A stretch of 15,059 nucleotides of DNA. It comes from Clostridiales bacterium (GTDB lineage: Bacteria > Bacillota > Clostridia > Peptostreptococcales > Anaerovoracaceae). Under the pieces are notes generated by a model that was given only the letters and a program-made list of their open reading frames with translations, had not been told where the DNA came from and did no database searches. Shown here one piece after another: positions 1-6,890 of this stretch (position 1 is the stretch's first letter; every line of letters begins with the position of its first letter). The DNA is taken from NCBI GenBank assembly GCA_009778945.1, contig WRFF01000025.1:1-15059 (forward strand), given 5' to 3'. The position numbers were made by a program, and so were the translations under genes.

Positions 1-341
1 CGCTCGTGCTGACAAATACCGGAAGCGTGGATTTGACGAATGTTGCCCTCACGTCGACGCTGCCGACGACCGGGTGGGCCGTCCGCTTTGACAAGGCGAA
101 GATCGACAGCCTCGCCGCCGGCGCTACGGCGGATGTCATTGCCTATATCCAGCCCGACGGGCAGGCGGTGACCGGCGACTATCCCGCGACGATCACGGCA
201 AAGGCGGGGGATACGACGACAGACCTTGACCTGCGCGTCGCAGTCCAGACGTCGACGCTTTGGGGCGTCGTCGCGGTGGTCATCATCGTCGTACTGGTCG
301 GCGGCTTGTATCTCGTGTTCAGAAAATTCGGGAGAAGATAG
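1..341 (+). CDS. NEW3-domain membrane-anchored protein, C-terminal part (5' end outside window)
   Basis: The reading frame is open from the first bases and ends at 341, so only about the last 112 residues are seen. The visible part has an Ig-like beta-sandwich pattern (LTNTGSVDLTNVAL, then DLRVAV), typical of NPCBM-associated NEW3 domains. A single hydrophobic helix follows (about LWGVVAVVIIVVLVGGLYLV) and a short basic tail FRKFGRR. This layout predicts an extracytoplasmic domain anchored by a C-terminal membrane helix with the tail in the cytoplasm. The stop codon lies directly against the ATG of the ABC ATPase gene at 342, so the two are surely co-transcribed. NEW3 proteins commonly accompany ABC-2 exporters, which suggests an accessory subunit. 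The substrate is unknown. A GTG at 6 is in frame but has no ribosome site visible and lies inside the domain, so it is not taken as the start. Confidence 0.75.
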   Translation, partial: LVLTNTGSVDLTNVALTSTLPTTGWAVRFDKAKIDSLAAGATADVIAYIQPDGQAVTGDYPATITAKAGDTTTDLDLRVAVQTSTLWGVVAVVIIVVLVGGLYLVFRKFGRR

Positions 342-1115
342 ATGGGCGGAAAAAAAGACCGCGAGATCTTGATCCGCACGGACGGGCTGACCAAGGTTTA
401 CGGCAATACGATAGTGGCGGTCAGCAAGCTGAATCTGGAGGTCCGCAAAGGCGAGATATTCGGATTGCTCGGCCCGAACGGGGCGGGAAAGACCACGACG
501 ATCCGCATGCTTCTGGGCATGACGGAGCCGACCGCCGGCAAAGCGTTTATCGGCGAATATGACTGTACCCGCAATCCGATCGACGTGAAACGGATGACCG
601 GCTATCTCCCCGACAACGTCGGTTTTTACGGCGATATGTCAGGGAAAGAGAACCTGAGGTTTACGGGCCGCCTGAACAATATCCCGGAAAAAGAGCTTGG
701 CGAAAAGATCGACAGCCTGCTTGAACGTGTGGGGATCCCCGACGCCGGAGACCAGAAGGTGCGCACCTATTCGCTGGGAATGAAGCAGCGGCTCGGCATT
801 GCGGATGTCCTGATCAAGGATCCGCATATCATCATTCTGGATGAGCCTACCGTCGGCATAGACCCCGAGGGCGTGCGCCAGTTGATCGAGATCATTCTGA
901 AGCTTTCTCACGAGGACGGCCGCACCCTGCTGATCTCCTCCCATCAGTTGTATCAAATGCAGCAGATCTGCGATCGTGTCGGGATCTTTTTCCAGGGGAA
1001 GCTTGTCGCCTGCGGGTCTATTGAAGAACTTGCCTCCGAGAGCGGGGTGGAACAGGGCCGGACGGATATCCTTGATGAGATATACCACCGGTATTTTGAA
1101 AGGAGAGAGCAGTAG
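342..1115 (+). CDS. ABC transporter ATP-binding protein (CcmA/NosF-like)
   Basis: This 257-residue protein is a complete single ABC nucleotide-binding domain. It should hydrolyse ATP on the cytoplasmic face to drive the permease encoded next. Visible motifs are Walker A GPNGAGKT (residues 44-51), a signature variant YSLGMKQR in place of LSGGQ, Walker B IIILDEPT, and the H-loop histidine in SSH. The LGMKQR signature and the short C-terminal extension are typical of the CcmA/NosF/DrrA group that pairs with ABC-2 permeases. The ATG at 342 immediately follows the stop of the NEW3 gene, and its stop overlaps the GTG of the permease by one base, indicating translational coupling. Lipid, peptide or polymer export are all possible; the sequence does not identify the substrate. 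Confidence 0.93.
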   Translation: MGGKKDREILIRTDGLTKVYGNTIVAVSKLNLEVRKGEIFGLLGPNGAGKTTTIRMLLGMTEPTAGKAFIGEYDCTRNPIDVKRMTGYLPDNVGFYGDMSGKENLRFTGRLNNIPEKELGEKIDSLLERVGIPDAGDQKVRTYSLGMKQRLGIADVLIKDPHIIILDEPTVGIDPEGVRQLIEIILKLSHEDGRTLLISSHQLYQMQQICDRVGIFFQGKLVACGSIEELASESGVEQGRTDILDEIYHRYFERREQ

Positions 1116-2065
1116 TGTACGCGCTTTACCGGAAAGAACTTGCCGACCATGTTGACAGCGTGCGGTTTCTGATCATTCTGATCATCGCATTTTTGCTGGC
1201 GGGCGTCAGCCTGTACAGCGCTTTGGGCGGGATTGCCACCGCCGGGCAGGGGGACGCTTCACAGGGGATTGCGCCGACGCCGTTCACTTTTCTTCAGCTG
1301 TTTGTGCAGAGCAACGGCACGATCCCGTCGCTTGCGTCGTTCATTGCGCTTGTCGGCCCGATCATCGGTTTGCTCCTCGGGTTTGACGCGATCAACTCCG
1401 AGAAGAACGCGGGGACGTTGAACCGCCTGCTCGCGCAGCCGATTTACCGCGACGCCGTGATCAACGGGAAATTTCTCGCCGGCCTGACGGTCGTCGTGAT
1501 CATCGTGGCGGGAATGGTGCTGATCGTTTCCGGTGTCGGGCTGTTCAGGACCGGCATTCCGCCGACAGGCGAAGAAGTGATGAGACTGCTTGTTTTCGCA
1601 GTTTTTTCTATCGTCTATATCGCGTTTTGGCTGGGGCTTTCGATCCTTTTGTCGGTCGTCACCCGCAGCGCGGCGACTTCCGCTCTGTTGGTCGTTGCCG
1701 TGTGGCTGCTTTTCGCGTTTTTTATCTCCCTGATCTCCTCGGGGATCGCCGGGGCGCTCTATTCGCCGGATACCGTCACAGGGCTGGAAGGCGCCGCAAC
1801 GTTTCAGCAGTCGTTTGACCGCATTTCGCCGACCATCCTCTATTCCGAATCGGTCGGGACGATCCTCGACCCGACGGTCCGCACGCTCGGCATCACCTCG
1901 GTCGCGCAGTACGATCAGCTTTCCGCCGGCGTCGCCGGCGTCCTGCCGATGAGCCAGAGCCTTTTGCTCGTCTGGCCCCATCTGGTCGGCATGATCGCGC
2001 TGATGCTCGGGGCTTTCGCGATCTCGTATATCGTCTTCATGAAACAGGAGATCCGCGGGGCCTGA
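1115..2065 (+). CDS. ABC-2 type transporter permease (NosY-like)
   Basis: This 316-residue protein is the membrane partner of the preceding ATPase. It has about six hydrophobic helices, around residues 17-38, 71-95, 126-150, 163-185, 190-215 and 287-311. The N-terminal LYRKELADHVDSVRF and the loop FDAINSEKNAGTLNRLLAQPI are hallmarks of ABC-2/NosY permeases; the glutamate-containing loop normally contacts the ATPase. A large extracytoplasmic loop of about 70 residues lies between helices 5 and 6, as in this group. The GTG start at 1115 overlaps the ATPase stop and has AAAGGAG at 1099-1105, nine bases upstream. It is the last gene of the operon, and no clear intrinsic terminator is visible after 2065. 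Confidence 0.9.
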   Translation: MYALYRKELADHVDSVRFLIILIIAFLLAGVSLYSALGGIATAGQGDASQGIAPTPFTFLQLFVQSNGTIPSLASFIALVGPIIGLLLGFDAINSEKNAGTLNRLLAQPIYRDAVINGKFLAGLTVVVIIVAGMVLIVSGVGLFRTGIPPTGEEVMRLLVFAVFSIVYIAFWLGLSILLSVVTRSAATSALLVVAVWLLFAFFISLISSGIAGALYSPDTVTGLEGAATFQQSFDRISPTILYSESVGTILDPTVRTLGITSVAQYDQLSAGVAGVLPMSQSLLLVWPHLVGMIALMLGAFAISYIVFMKQEIRGA

Positions 2066-2098
2066 TTTATGCAGTAACCATCTTCAAATAATCATTAT

Positions 2099-2119
2099 TA
2101 CAAAGATTATACAAAGATT
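2099..2119 (+). promoter_or_regulatory. Direct repeat with 11-bp period, candidate response-regulator box
   Basis: TACAAAGATT occurs at 2099-2108 and exactly again at 2110-2119, one base apart, giving an 11-bp period (about one helical turn). It lies 33-53 bases upstream of a TATAAT at 2152. Direct repeats with this period upstream of a weak -35 are what PhoB/PhoP/OmpR-family response regulators bind. The regulator is not encoded in the window, so the assignment is inference. Confidence 0.4.
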
Positions 2120-2151
2120 GTATTCGGTAAAATAAAACGCGTGCTTTGTAC

Positions 2152-2157
2152 TATAAT
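2152..2157 (+). promoter_or_regulatory. Candidate -10 element of the surface-protein promoter
   Basis: TATAAT at 2152-2157 is a perfect sigma-A -10 hexamer in an AT-rich gap. No good -35 stands at 16-18 bases upstream, which fits an activated promoter using the direct repeat at 2099-2119. The predicted transcript start is near 2164, giving a leader of about 125 bases that carries the palindrome at 2175-2217. Confidence 0.45.
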
Positions 2158-2174
2158 AATAGGCAAACAGCATG

Positions 2175-2217
2175 CGTTTAAAATTGCCGCGCCATAAATG
2201 GGCCGGACTTTTAAACG
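2175..2217 (+). repeat. Long imperfect palindrome in the surface-protein leader
   Basis: CGTTTAAA at 2175-2182 is complementary to TTTAAACG at 2210-2217. Inside these arms are further symmetric pairs, CCG with CGG and CCAT with ATGG around a two-base AA loop. The result is a nested stem with small internal loops. It could be an operator, or an RNA stem in the long 5' leader. No T-run follows directly, so it does not look like an intrinsic terminator. The leader was compared by memory with the GEMM c-di-GMP riboswitch consensus and does not match convincingly. Confidence 0.45.
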
Positions 2218-2288
2218 GCAAAATCGAGAAAAAAATAATTTCGTGTTTTCCTTAAGCCTTATAGAGAGAGTTAAAGGAGTTGGCCGTT

Positions 2289-5200
2289 ATGCGGATGAAA
2301 AAACAGAGTAACCCACAAAATCGAAAACATCGTATCGGCGCAGGTTTATTGCCGCTTCTTGCGCTGGTTTTGCTGGTGGGGGCGTCGCCCCTCAATGTGT
2401 CGGCGGCCGACGCGCCGGTTACGCCGCAGGCCAATACAATCCTGCCCTTGGATTCCGCGAATCAAATCGCGAACCAGTTGACGGCTTTAGGGTTTACTGC
2501 AACGGCCAGCGGAAGCATAGTCTCGGTGACCGGCTCCGTCGCGGCGGCGAGCGGAATCAGCTTAAATCCCGACCCCGGCGTCACCGTCCAATGGAACGCG
2601 CAGTTTTACGGTTCCCTGACAAGCTACCTGATCACCCTCTCGGGGGATAACACTACGGGCTTTATTGTCGGAAATCCCGGGACGCTGACCAATGCGGGGA
2701 GCGGAGGGGCCATCCGGATCAGCGGCAGTACGGCCGTTACGGTAGACGGCGGCGGTATCGTCACCTCGGACAAAAGCGGCAACGGCATCCTGATCAGCGG
2801 CGCCGCGGCCGTTACGGTGAACAATGGAGGCGTTGTCCAAAGCCTGAACAACAACGCAAACGCCGCCATTCAGGTCGACAACAATGTCGTCGGGGCTTCC
2901 ATTACGGTAAACGGCGGCTCGGTTATTTCGGACAGTACCGGCTACGCCATCAATGACGGCGCGGGTACGGGCGTACAGAATAACAATACGGTTATTACGA
3001 TAAATGACGGTTTGGTCAGCGCCGGAAACGCCTGCGCGATCCATTCGACAGGCTCTGGCTCTACCGTCACGATAACGGGCGGCGGCGTGACAAGCGCGGC
3101 AGGCAGCAATTCCAATCCGACGGTTTATATGAACTGCGGCGCGACGAACGCGGGCGGGGGCGGAAATATAACCATAAGCGGCGGTACGGTGGAAAATACC
3201 GCAACGGGAAATACCAGCTACGCCATCCAGACGACCGGCAGCGTTACCGTCAGCGGCGGCGCCGTTACGACCGTAAACGGCCGCGCGATCAATCTGGTCG
3301 GCGTGCAGTCGCAGGCCGTTGTCAGCGGCGGCGCTGTACTGGCGACCGGCTCCGGCGTGGCAATCAGCACCGCCACCACTGTCGGGGTGGACGTATCCGG
3401 CACGGCTGTCCTTGTCAGCGGCGGCACGGTGTCCTCCACCACAGGCAACGCTATCAACGTAACGGGCGCCAATTCCACAGTCACGATAACGGGCGGCGCC
3501 GTCTCGGCAACCGCCGGCAATGCTGTCAATGTGGCAAGCTCAGCCAGCAACGCAGCCGTTACGGTGAACGGCGGGGCCGTTTCGTCCGTAGCGGGCACCG
3601 CTATCTATGTGACGGGGACCACTTCCGCCGCGGGGATGAACGCGACGGTTACCATCAACGGGAACACGGCCCCCAGCACGGTTTCCTCCCAAACAGGCCG
3701 CGCTATCTACACGGGCAGCACGAGCGCCAACGCGGTTTCCATAGAGGATGGCACGAATGGCACACAGGTCTATTCGATGAACACCGGTAACGCGATCGCC
3801 GCAGCGAATGGGACCGTCAATGTGAACGGCGGGTTTGTGTTTGCCTATGGCGCCTATTACACCAGCGTCATATCCGCAAAAACCCTGAACATTTCTGCCA
3901 CAACAGGCATAATCTGCGCCTGGGACAGCGCAGGGGCCGGAAGTATCTACGCGCCGGGCCCTTTCCCTGCTTCCAACAGGGATTTGAATGCCTACCCGAG
4001 GAATACTGCTGTCTATTGGTTCAATAGATCCGGCGTGAGCGGCATCGGTTACGGTTATGGGGGGACCCATGGGTTCTTCCCGCTGGCGCAGGTCGCGGTG
4101 GGGCTGGATTACGGGCTGATTTTCAATACGCTGGACGGAAAGATGTATCAAAACGCCAGCGGTTCCGGCATCCCGTCCGCCGATGTCCTTTCCGGCGATA
4201 GCGCCGACAGCTCAAATACGCCTTTCACAATCGGGCAAGGCGTCAATTGGGACAGCCAAAATTTGAACATATTGATATTGAACAATTTTTCGTGGACTAC
4301 CGGAGCGTCTGTCGCTTTGACGATCTACGGCGGCGATGCAACGATCAATTTGACATCGGGCACCGTTAATTCCTTCTCCTCCGCCGAAGCGACAACCTCG
4401 ACCGGTATTCAAAGCGCTGATTCCATCACTGTCACGGGCGGCGGCGCGCTGAACGCCTCGGGCGGGACCGCGGCGAACGGCTCCTATGGAATCAACAGCC
4501 CTTCGCTTGTTTACACAGGCGGTACGGTCACGGCCCGCGGGGATACCGCGGCGATCATAGACGCAGTCGATACTTCCGGGGTCTCGGCGTACACGTACTG
4601 GACAAATACCGCGAACGCGGACCCCGGCGGCGCGGGTACGACCTTTGGAACTTCGCCCGCTTACGGGGCGCCTTATGTCTACAGCGCTGCGGATCAGTTT
4701 GTCAAGCTTTCTCCCGCTGCCTTTGCCGCGGTGGACGATGTGACGGTCAGCGGCCAGATGAATATACCGCTCGCGCCGCAAACCGCGACAGTCCATCTGT
4801 ACGGCGTTACGCTGACGGGCCCGCTGACAAACGAGCCGGCGGACGATTGGTTCCCCGGTTTGCCCGCCGGAGTAACGGTCACAGCCAGCGGCAGCGGCAA
4901 TACGGTCACCTTCACCTTTAGCGGCACGCCGCTAAACGGGTCTCAGTCGCGCTTCAATATCACCCTGCCGGGGAATATTTTAGACAGCGGTTCTCCGCTC
5001 ACCGTGCTTTATAATGCCAACGCGGGATATGAGATCGCCGCTTTGTACGACCTTATCGTCGTCGCGGGGCCGGGCGGCGCCGTGGCATCGCCGCCGCCGG
5101 CAAATACCCTTAGCGGGAGATATCTTTTCGGCACGACCATCTTCTTGAGAGCGGATCCGGATCCCGGCTATCGGTTCGTTGGCTGGACGCGGATGGATAT

Positions 5201-5708
5201 CGAACCCTTTGGCTCACAAACAACTTTCGCATCGAGCGCCCCCTCCGTGCGTTTATCCATGCCCGGAAATCAGATGATTATGACGGCCAATTTCATACAG
5301 GAGTCCGTCCTGACGGTCGTGCACGGCGGCGGCGGCGGCACCTATGACAAGGGGACAACAACCCCGATTTCGGCCGATACCCCGCCGGCAGGCAAGGTCT
5401 TTGACCATTGGAAAATCACAAGCGGCAGCGCGACGATAACGAACGCAAACAGCTCGTCCACCACCATTGTGTTGAACGGAGGGACAGTGACGGTAGAAGC
5501 GTTGTATAAGGATATCCCTGTCGTGCCCCCAACGCCTCCGGCGCCTTCGGCGGCGGCGGGGCAGGCGCCGCAAACCGGTGACGACGGCAATCCGGCGGGC
5601 TGGTGGATCGCGCTGCTCGTATCGGCGCTCGGCGCCCTGATCGTGTGGAAGTTGTGGTTAAGGATGGACCCTCGAAAGAAGCGAAACAGGGATGAAACAG
5701 ATGGATAA
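2289..5708 (+). CDS. Large cell-wall-anchored beta-helix surface protein
   Basis: This is a 1139-residue secreted protein. An N-terminal signal peptide (basic MRMKKQ..., hydrophobic LLPLLALVLLV, likely cleavage after VSA at residue 39) is followed by many short repeats of the form VTVSGG-V-x(n)-G-AI, about residues 60-520 and again near 680-770. That is the pattern of a right-handed parallel beta-helix. Residues about 920-1004 and 1006-1074 each resemble divergent InlB B-repeats (PGYRFVGW and GKVFDHWK cores). A Pro-rich linker, APQTGD at 1093-1098, a hydrophobic helix and the tail RKKRNR form a sortase-type sorting signal with Ala instead of Leu. Start: ATG 2289 has AAAGGAG at 2273-2279; a TTG at 2280 in the same frame is too close to that site. 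It probably acts in adhesion or polysaccharide contact; no catalytic residues were recognised. It is a single gene between two operons. Confidence 0.85.
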   Translation: MRMKKQSNPQNRKHRIGAGLLPLLALVLLVGASPLNVSAADAPVTPQANTILPLDSANQIANQLTALGFTATASGSIVSVTGSVAAASGISLNPDPGVTVQWNAQFYGSLTSYLITLSGDNTTGFIVGNPGTLTNAGSGGAIRISGSTAVTVDGGGIVTSDKSGNGILISGAAAVTVNNGGVVQSLNNNANAAIQVDNNVVGASITVNGGSVISDSTGYAINDGAGTGVQNNNTVITINDGLVSAGNACAIHSTGSGSTVTITGGGVTSAAGSNSNPTVYMNCGATNAGGGGNITISGGTVENTATGNTSYAIQTTGSVTVSGGAVTTVNGRAINLVGVQSQAVVSGGAVLATGSGVAISTATTVGVDVSGTAVLVSGGTVSSTTGNAINVTGANSTVTITGGAVSATAGNAVNVASSASNAAVTVNGGAVSSVAGTAIYVTGTTSAAGMNATVTINGNTAPSTVSSQTGRAIYTGSTSANAVSIEDGTNGTQVYSMNTGNAIAAANGTVNVNGGFVFAYGAYYTSVISAKTLNISATTGIICAWDSAGAGSIYAPGPFPASNRDLNAYPRNTAVYWFNRSGVSGIGYGYGGTHGFFPLAQVAVGLDYGLIFNTLDGKMYQNASGSGIPSADVLSGDSADSSNTPFTIGQGVNWDSQNLNILILNNFSWTTGASVALTIYGGDATINLTSGTVNSFSSAEATTSTGIQSADSITVTGGGALNASGGTAANGSYGINSPSLVYTGGTVTARGDTAAIIDAVDTSGVSAYTYWTNTANADPGGAGTTFGTSPAYGAPYVYSAADQFVKLSPAAFAAVDDVTVSGQMNIPLAPQTATVHLYGVTLTGPLTNEPADDWFPGLPAGVTVTASGSGNTVTFTFSGTPLNGSQSRFNITLPGNILDSGSPLTVLYNANAGYEIAALYDLIVVAGPGGAVASPPPANTLSGRYLFGTTIFLRADPDPGYRFVGWTRMDIEPFGSQTTFASSAPSVRLSMPGNQMIMTANFIQESVLTVVHGGGGGTYDKGTTTPISADTPPAGKVFDHWKITSGSATITNANSSSTTIVLNGGTVTVEALYKDIPVVPPTPPAPSAAAGQAPQTGDDGNPAGWWIALLVSALGALIVWKLWLRMDPRKKRNRDETDG

Positions 5709-5716
5709 TATTTCCT

Positions 5717-5746
5717 TTGACGCAACGGCTGAAATTATGCTATCAT
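5717..5746 (+). promoter_or_regulatory. Promoter of the rplU-rpmA operon
   Basis: TTGACG at 5717-5722 and TATCAT at 5741-5746 are separated by 18 bases, and TGC at 5738-5740 makes an extended -10. The predicted start is near 5753, just ahead of the structured leader of rplU. The -35 begins nine bases after the stop of the surface-protein gene. Confidence 0.6.
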
Positions 5747-5762
5747 AATCTTTCATGTAATG

Positions 5763-5871
5763 GATTTCCGAAATCTTAATTTCGAGAAATCTACTGCAGC
5801 CGCTCAGACCGGGTTGGAAATCTCCGAGCAATATGCGCGGGTACCCGTATGGCGCGACTGGGAAGCGGAGG
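5763..5871 (+). promoter_or_regulatory. L21-type ribosomal protein leader RNA
   Basis: The leader begins with a strong stem: GATTTC-CGAAAT at 5763-5774 pairs with ATTTCG-(A)-GAAATC at 5779-5791 around a CTTA loop. It then contains CTGCAGCCGCT, GACCGGGTTGG, the self-complementary CGGGTACCCG at 5838-5847, and GGCGCGACTGGGAAGCGGAGGT. The last segment resembles, from memory, the conserved 3' end of the Firmicute L21 leader family in Rfam. CCGCT at 5800-5804 can pair with AGCGG at 5864-5868, which overlaps the rplU ribosome site GGAGG (5867-5871). Closing that pair would hide the site, consistent with autoregulation by L21. A covariance-model search was not possible here. Confidence 0.65.
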
Positions 5872-5880
5872 TAATTATTG

Positions 5881-6507
5881 ATGTATGCTATTTTTGAGAG
5901 CGGCGGCAAGCAGTACAAAGCGCAGGCCGGCGACAGGGTGCGGGTCGAAAAGCTCGCGGGCGAAGCGGGCGCCAGGATTAAAATCGAGAGCGTGATCGCG
6001 TTCAGCGACGGGGACGCGTTGAAGACGGGGACGCCGTATTTGGACGGCGCGTGCGTAAACGCGGAGATCCTGAACACCGGCAAAGGCGAGAAAATCATCG
6101 TTTTCAAATATAAGTCCAAGAAGGATTTTCGGAAGAAGCAGGGCCATCGTCAGCCTTATACGGATCTCCTGATCGAGAATTTCACGATCGGAGGAAAGGC
6201 GTTCGGCGAGGCGCCGAAGAAAGCGAAGGCGGACAAGAAAGCCGAGGAGGCAAAACCCGACGAAACGGTCGAGGTGAAAGAGGAAGCGGTTGAAGCGCCG
6301 GCGGAAACGGTTGCGGAAGCGCCGAAGAAGGCGAAGCCGAACAAGAAAGCCGAAGAGACAAAACCGGAAGAAGCGGCGGCCGAAGGCGCGAAAAAAGAGA
6401 CAAAGGCCGACATTATGGCGAAACTGGATGAACTCGGCGTGACCTATGTGAAGAGCGCGAAGAAAGATGAACTTCTGGCGCTGCTCGCGGACGCCGAAGC
6501 GAAATAG
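5881..6507 (+). CDS. rplU: 50S ribosomal protein L21 with long C-terminal extension
   Basis: Residues 1 to about 102 are a normal L21 (MYAIFESGGKQYK start, then FKYKSKKDFRKKQGHRQPYT near the core's end). L21 binds 23S rRNA in the large subunit. The protein is 208 residues, about twice the usual length. The extra half is Lys/Ala/Glu-rich, built from a 36-residue unit (110-145) partly repeated from 146. It ends in ADIMAKLDELGVTYVKSAKK plus DELLALLADAE, which resembles a HeH/SAP-like or Rho-N-like helix-extended-helix nucleic-acid-binding motif. ATG 5881 is chosen because it gives the family's N-terminus and lies nine bases after GGAGG; a TTG at 5878 is in frame but less likely. The gene is followed after 45 bases by rpmA, without the prp (ysxB) gene usually found between them in Firmicutes. 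Confidence 0.93.
   Translation: MYAIFESGGKQYKAQAGDRVRVEKLAGEAGARIKIESVIAFSDGDALKTGTPYLDGACVNAEILNTGKGEKIIVFKYKSKKDFRKKQGHRQPYTDLLIENFTIGGKAFGEAPKKAKADKKAEEAKPDETVEVKEEAVEAPAETVAEAPKKAKPNKKAEETKPEEAAAEGAKKETKADIMAKLDELGVTYVKSAKKDELLALLADAEAK
6208..6374 (+). repeat. Internal 108-bp duplication in rplU tail
   Basis: The stretch from 6208 (encoding EAPKKAKADKKAEEAKPDE) recurs from 6316 (EAPKKAKPNKKAEETKPEE), an offset of 108 bases or 36 codons. The second copy is incomplete and merges into the terminal domain. Differences between copies include third-position changes, so the duplication is not very recent and has been kept in frame. Confidence 0.8.
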
Positions 6508-6552
6508 AAATAATAACGGATTCCACAGGATTCAGAAGGGAAGTGTGCGGAA

Positions 6553-6813
6553 ATGGCAAGTAAAAAGGGCGTAGGAAGTTCCAAAAACGGACGCGACAGC
6601 GCAGCCAAGCGGCTCGGCGTTAAACGCGGCGACGGGCAATCGGTGAGCGCGGGCAGCATTTTGGTGCGGCAGCGCGGCACGAAATTCCATCCGGGGAACA
6701 ATGTCGGGATCGGCGGCGACGACACGCTGTTCGCGAAGGTCGACGGAAATGTGAAATTCGAGCGTTATGACAAAAAGCGCAAGCAGGTCAGCGTGTACGG
6801 CGCGCAGAAATGA
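6553..6813 (+). CDS. rpmA: 50S ribosomal protein L27
   Basis: The 86-residue protein is a typical L27 (ASKKGVGSSKNGRDSAAKRLGVK, later GTKFHPGNNVGIGGDDTLFA). Its flexible N-terminus reaches the peptidyl-transferase centre. ATG 6553 is the only plausible start: a purine-rich AGAAGGGAAG segment lies upstream, and no in-frame start exists that could add the Firmicute leader ending in LQFFA. The protein therefore begins directly at the position (ASKKG) that other Firmicutes expose by Prp cleavage. It is co-transcribed with rplU and followed by an intrinsic terminator. Confidence 0.96.
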   Translation: MASKKGVGSSKNGRDSAAKRLGVKRGDGQSVSAGSILVRQRGTKFHPGNNVGIGGDDTLFAKVDGNVKFERYDKKRKQVSVYGAQK

Positions 6814-6837
6814 AAGCGGCTTCCGTTGTACAGATTC

Positions 6838-6862
6838 AAAGGCGGCTTTCGGGCCGCTTTTT
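6838..6862 (+). terminator. Intrinsic terminator of rplU-rpmA
   Basis: AAAGGCGGC at 6838-6846 pairs with GCCGCTTTT at 6853-6861 (one G-U pair) around the loop TTTCGG, and the T-run TTTTT overlaps the 3' arm at 6858-6862. It lies 25 bases after the rpmA stop and separates the ribosomal genes from obgE. Confidence 0.85.
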
Positions 6863-6878
6863 AATAGGATTTTTGAGA

Positions 6879-6884
6879 TATAAT
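6879..6884 (+). promoter_or_regulatory. Candidate -10 of obgE, predicting a leaderless mRNA
   Basis: A perfect TATAAT at 6879-6884 ends six bases before the obgE ATG at 6891. Transcription would start at or within a base or two of the A of the ATG. No Shine-Dalgarno sequence is visible before the ATG. The -35 region (poly-T of the terminator) is poor. Confidence 0.55.
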
Positions 6885-6890
6885 AAATAA

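Noticed and set aside
1259..1981. A 240-codon minus-strand frame
   Set aside because: Antisense to the ABC permease with an Arg/Asp-rich low-complexity product; shadow frame.
2160..2230. Possible c-di-GMP (GEMM) riboswitch suggested by AGGCAAAC in the leader
   Set aside because: The rest of the conserved core (GACGCAAAGC, tetraloop receptor) is not present.
2562..4796. Several long minus-strand frames opposite the surface-protein gene
   Set aside because: They arise from the repetitive GC-rich coding sequence and have no ribosome sites or domains.
5342..6147. Minus-strand frames across the end of the surface-protein gene, the L21 leader and the start of rplU
   Set aside because: They lie opposite coding or structured leader DNA and show no supporting signals.
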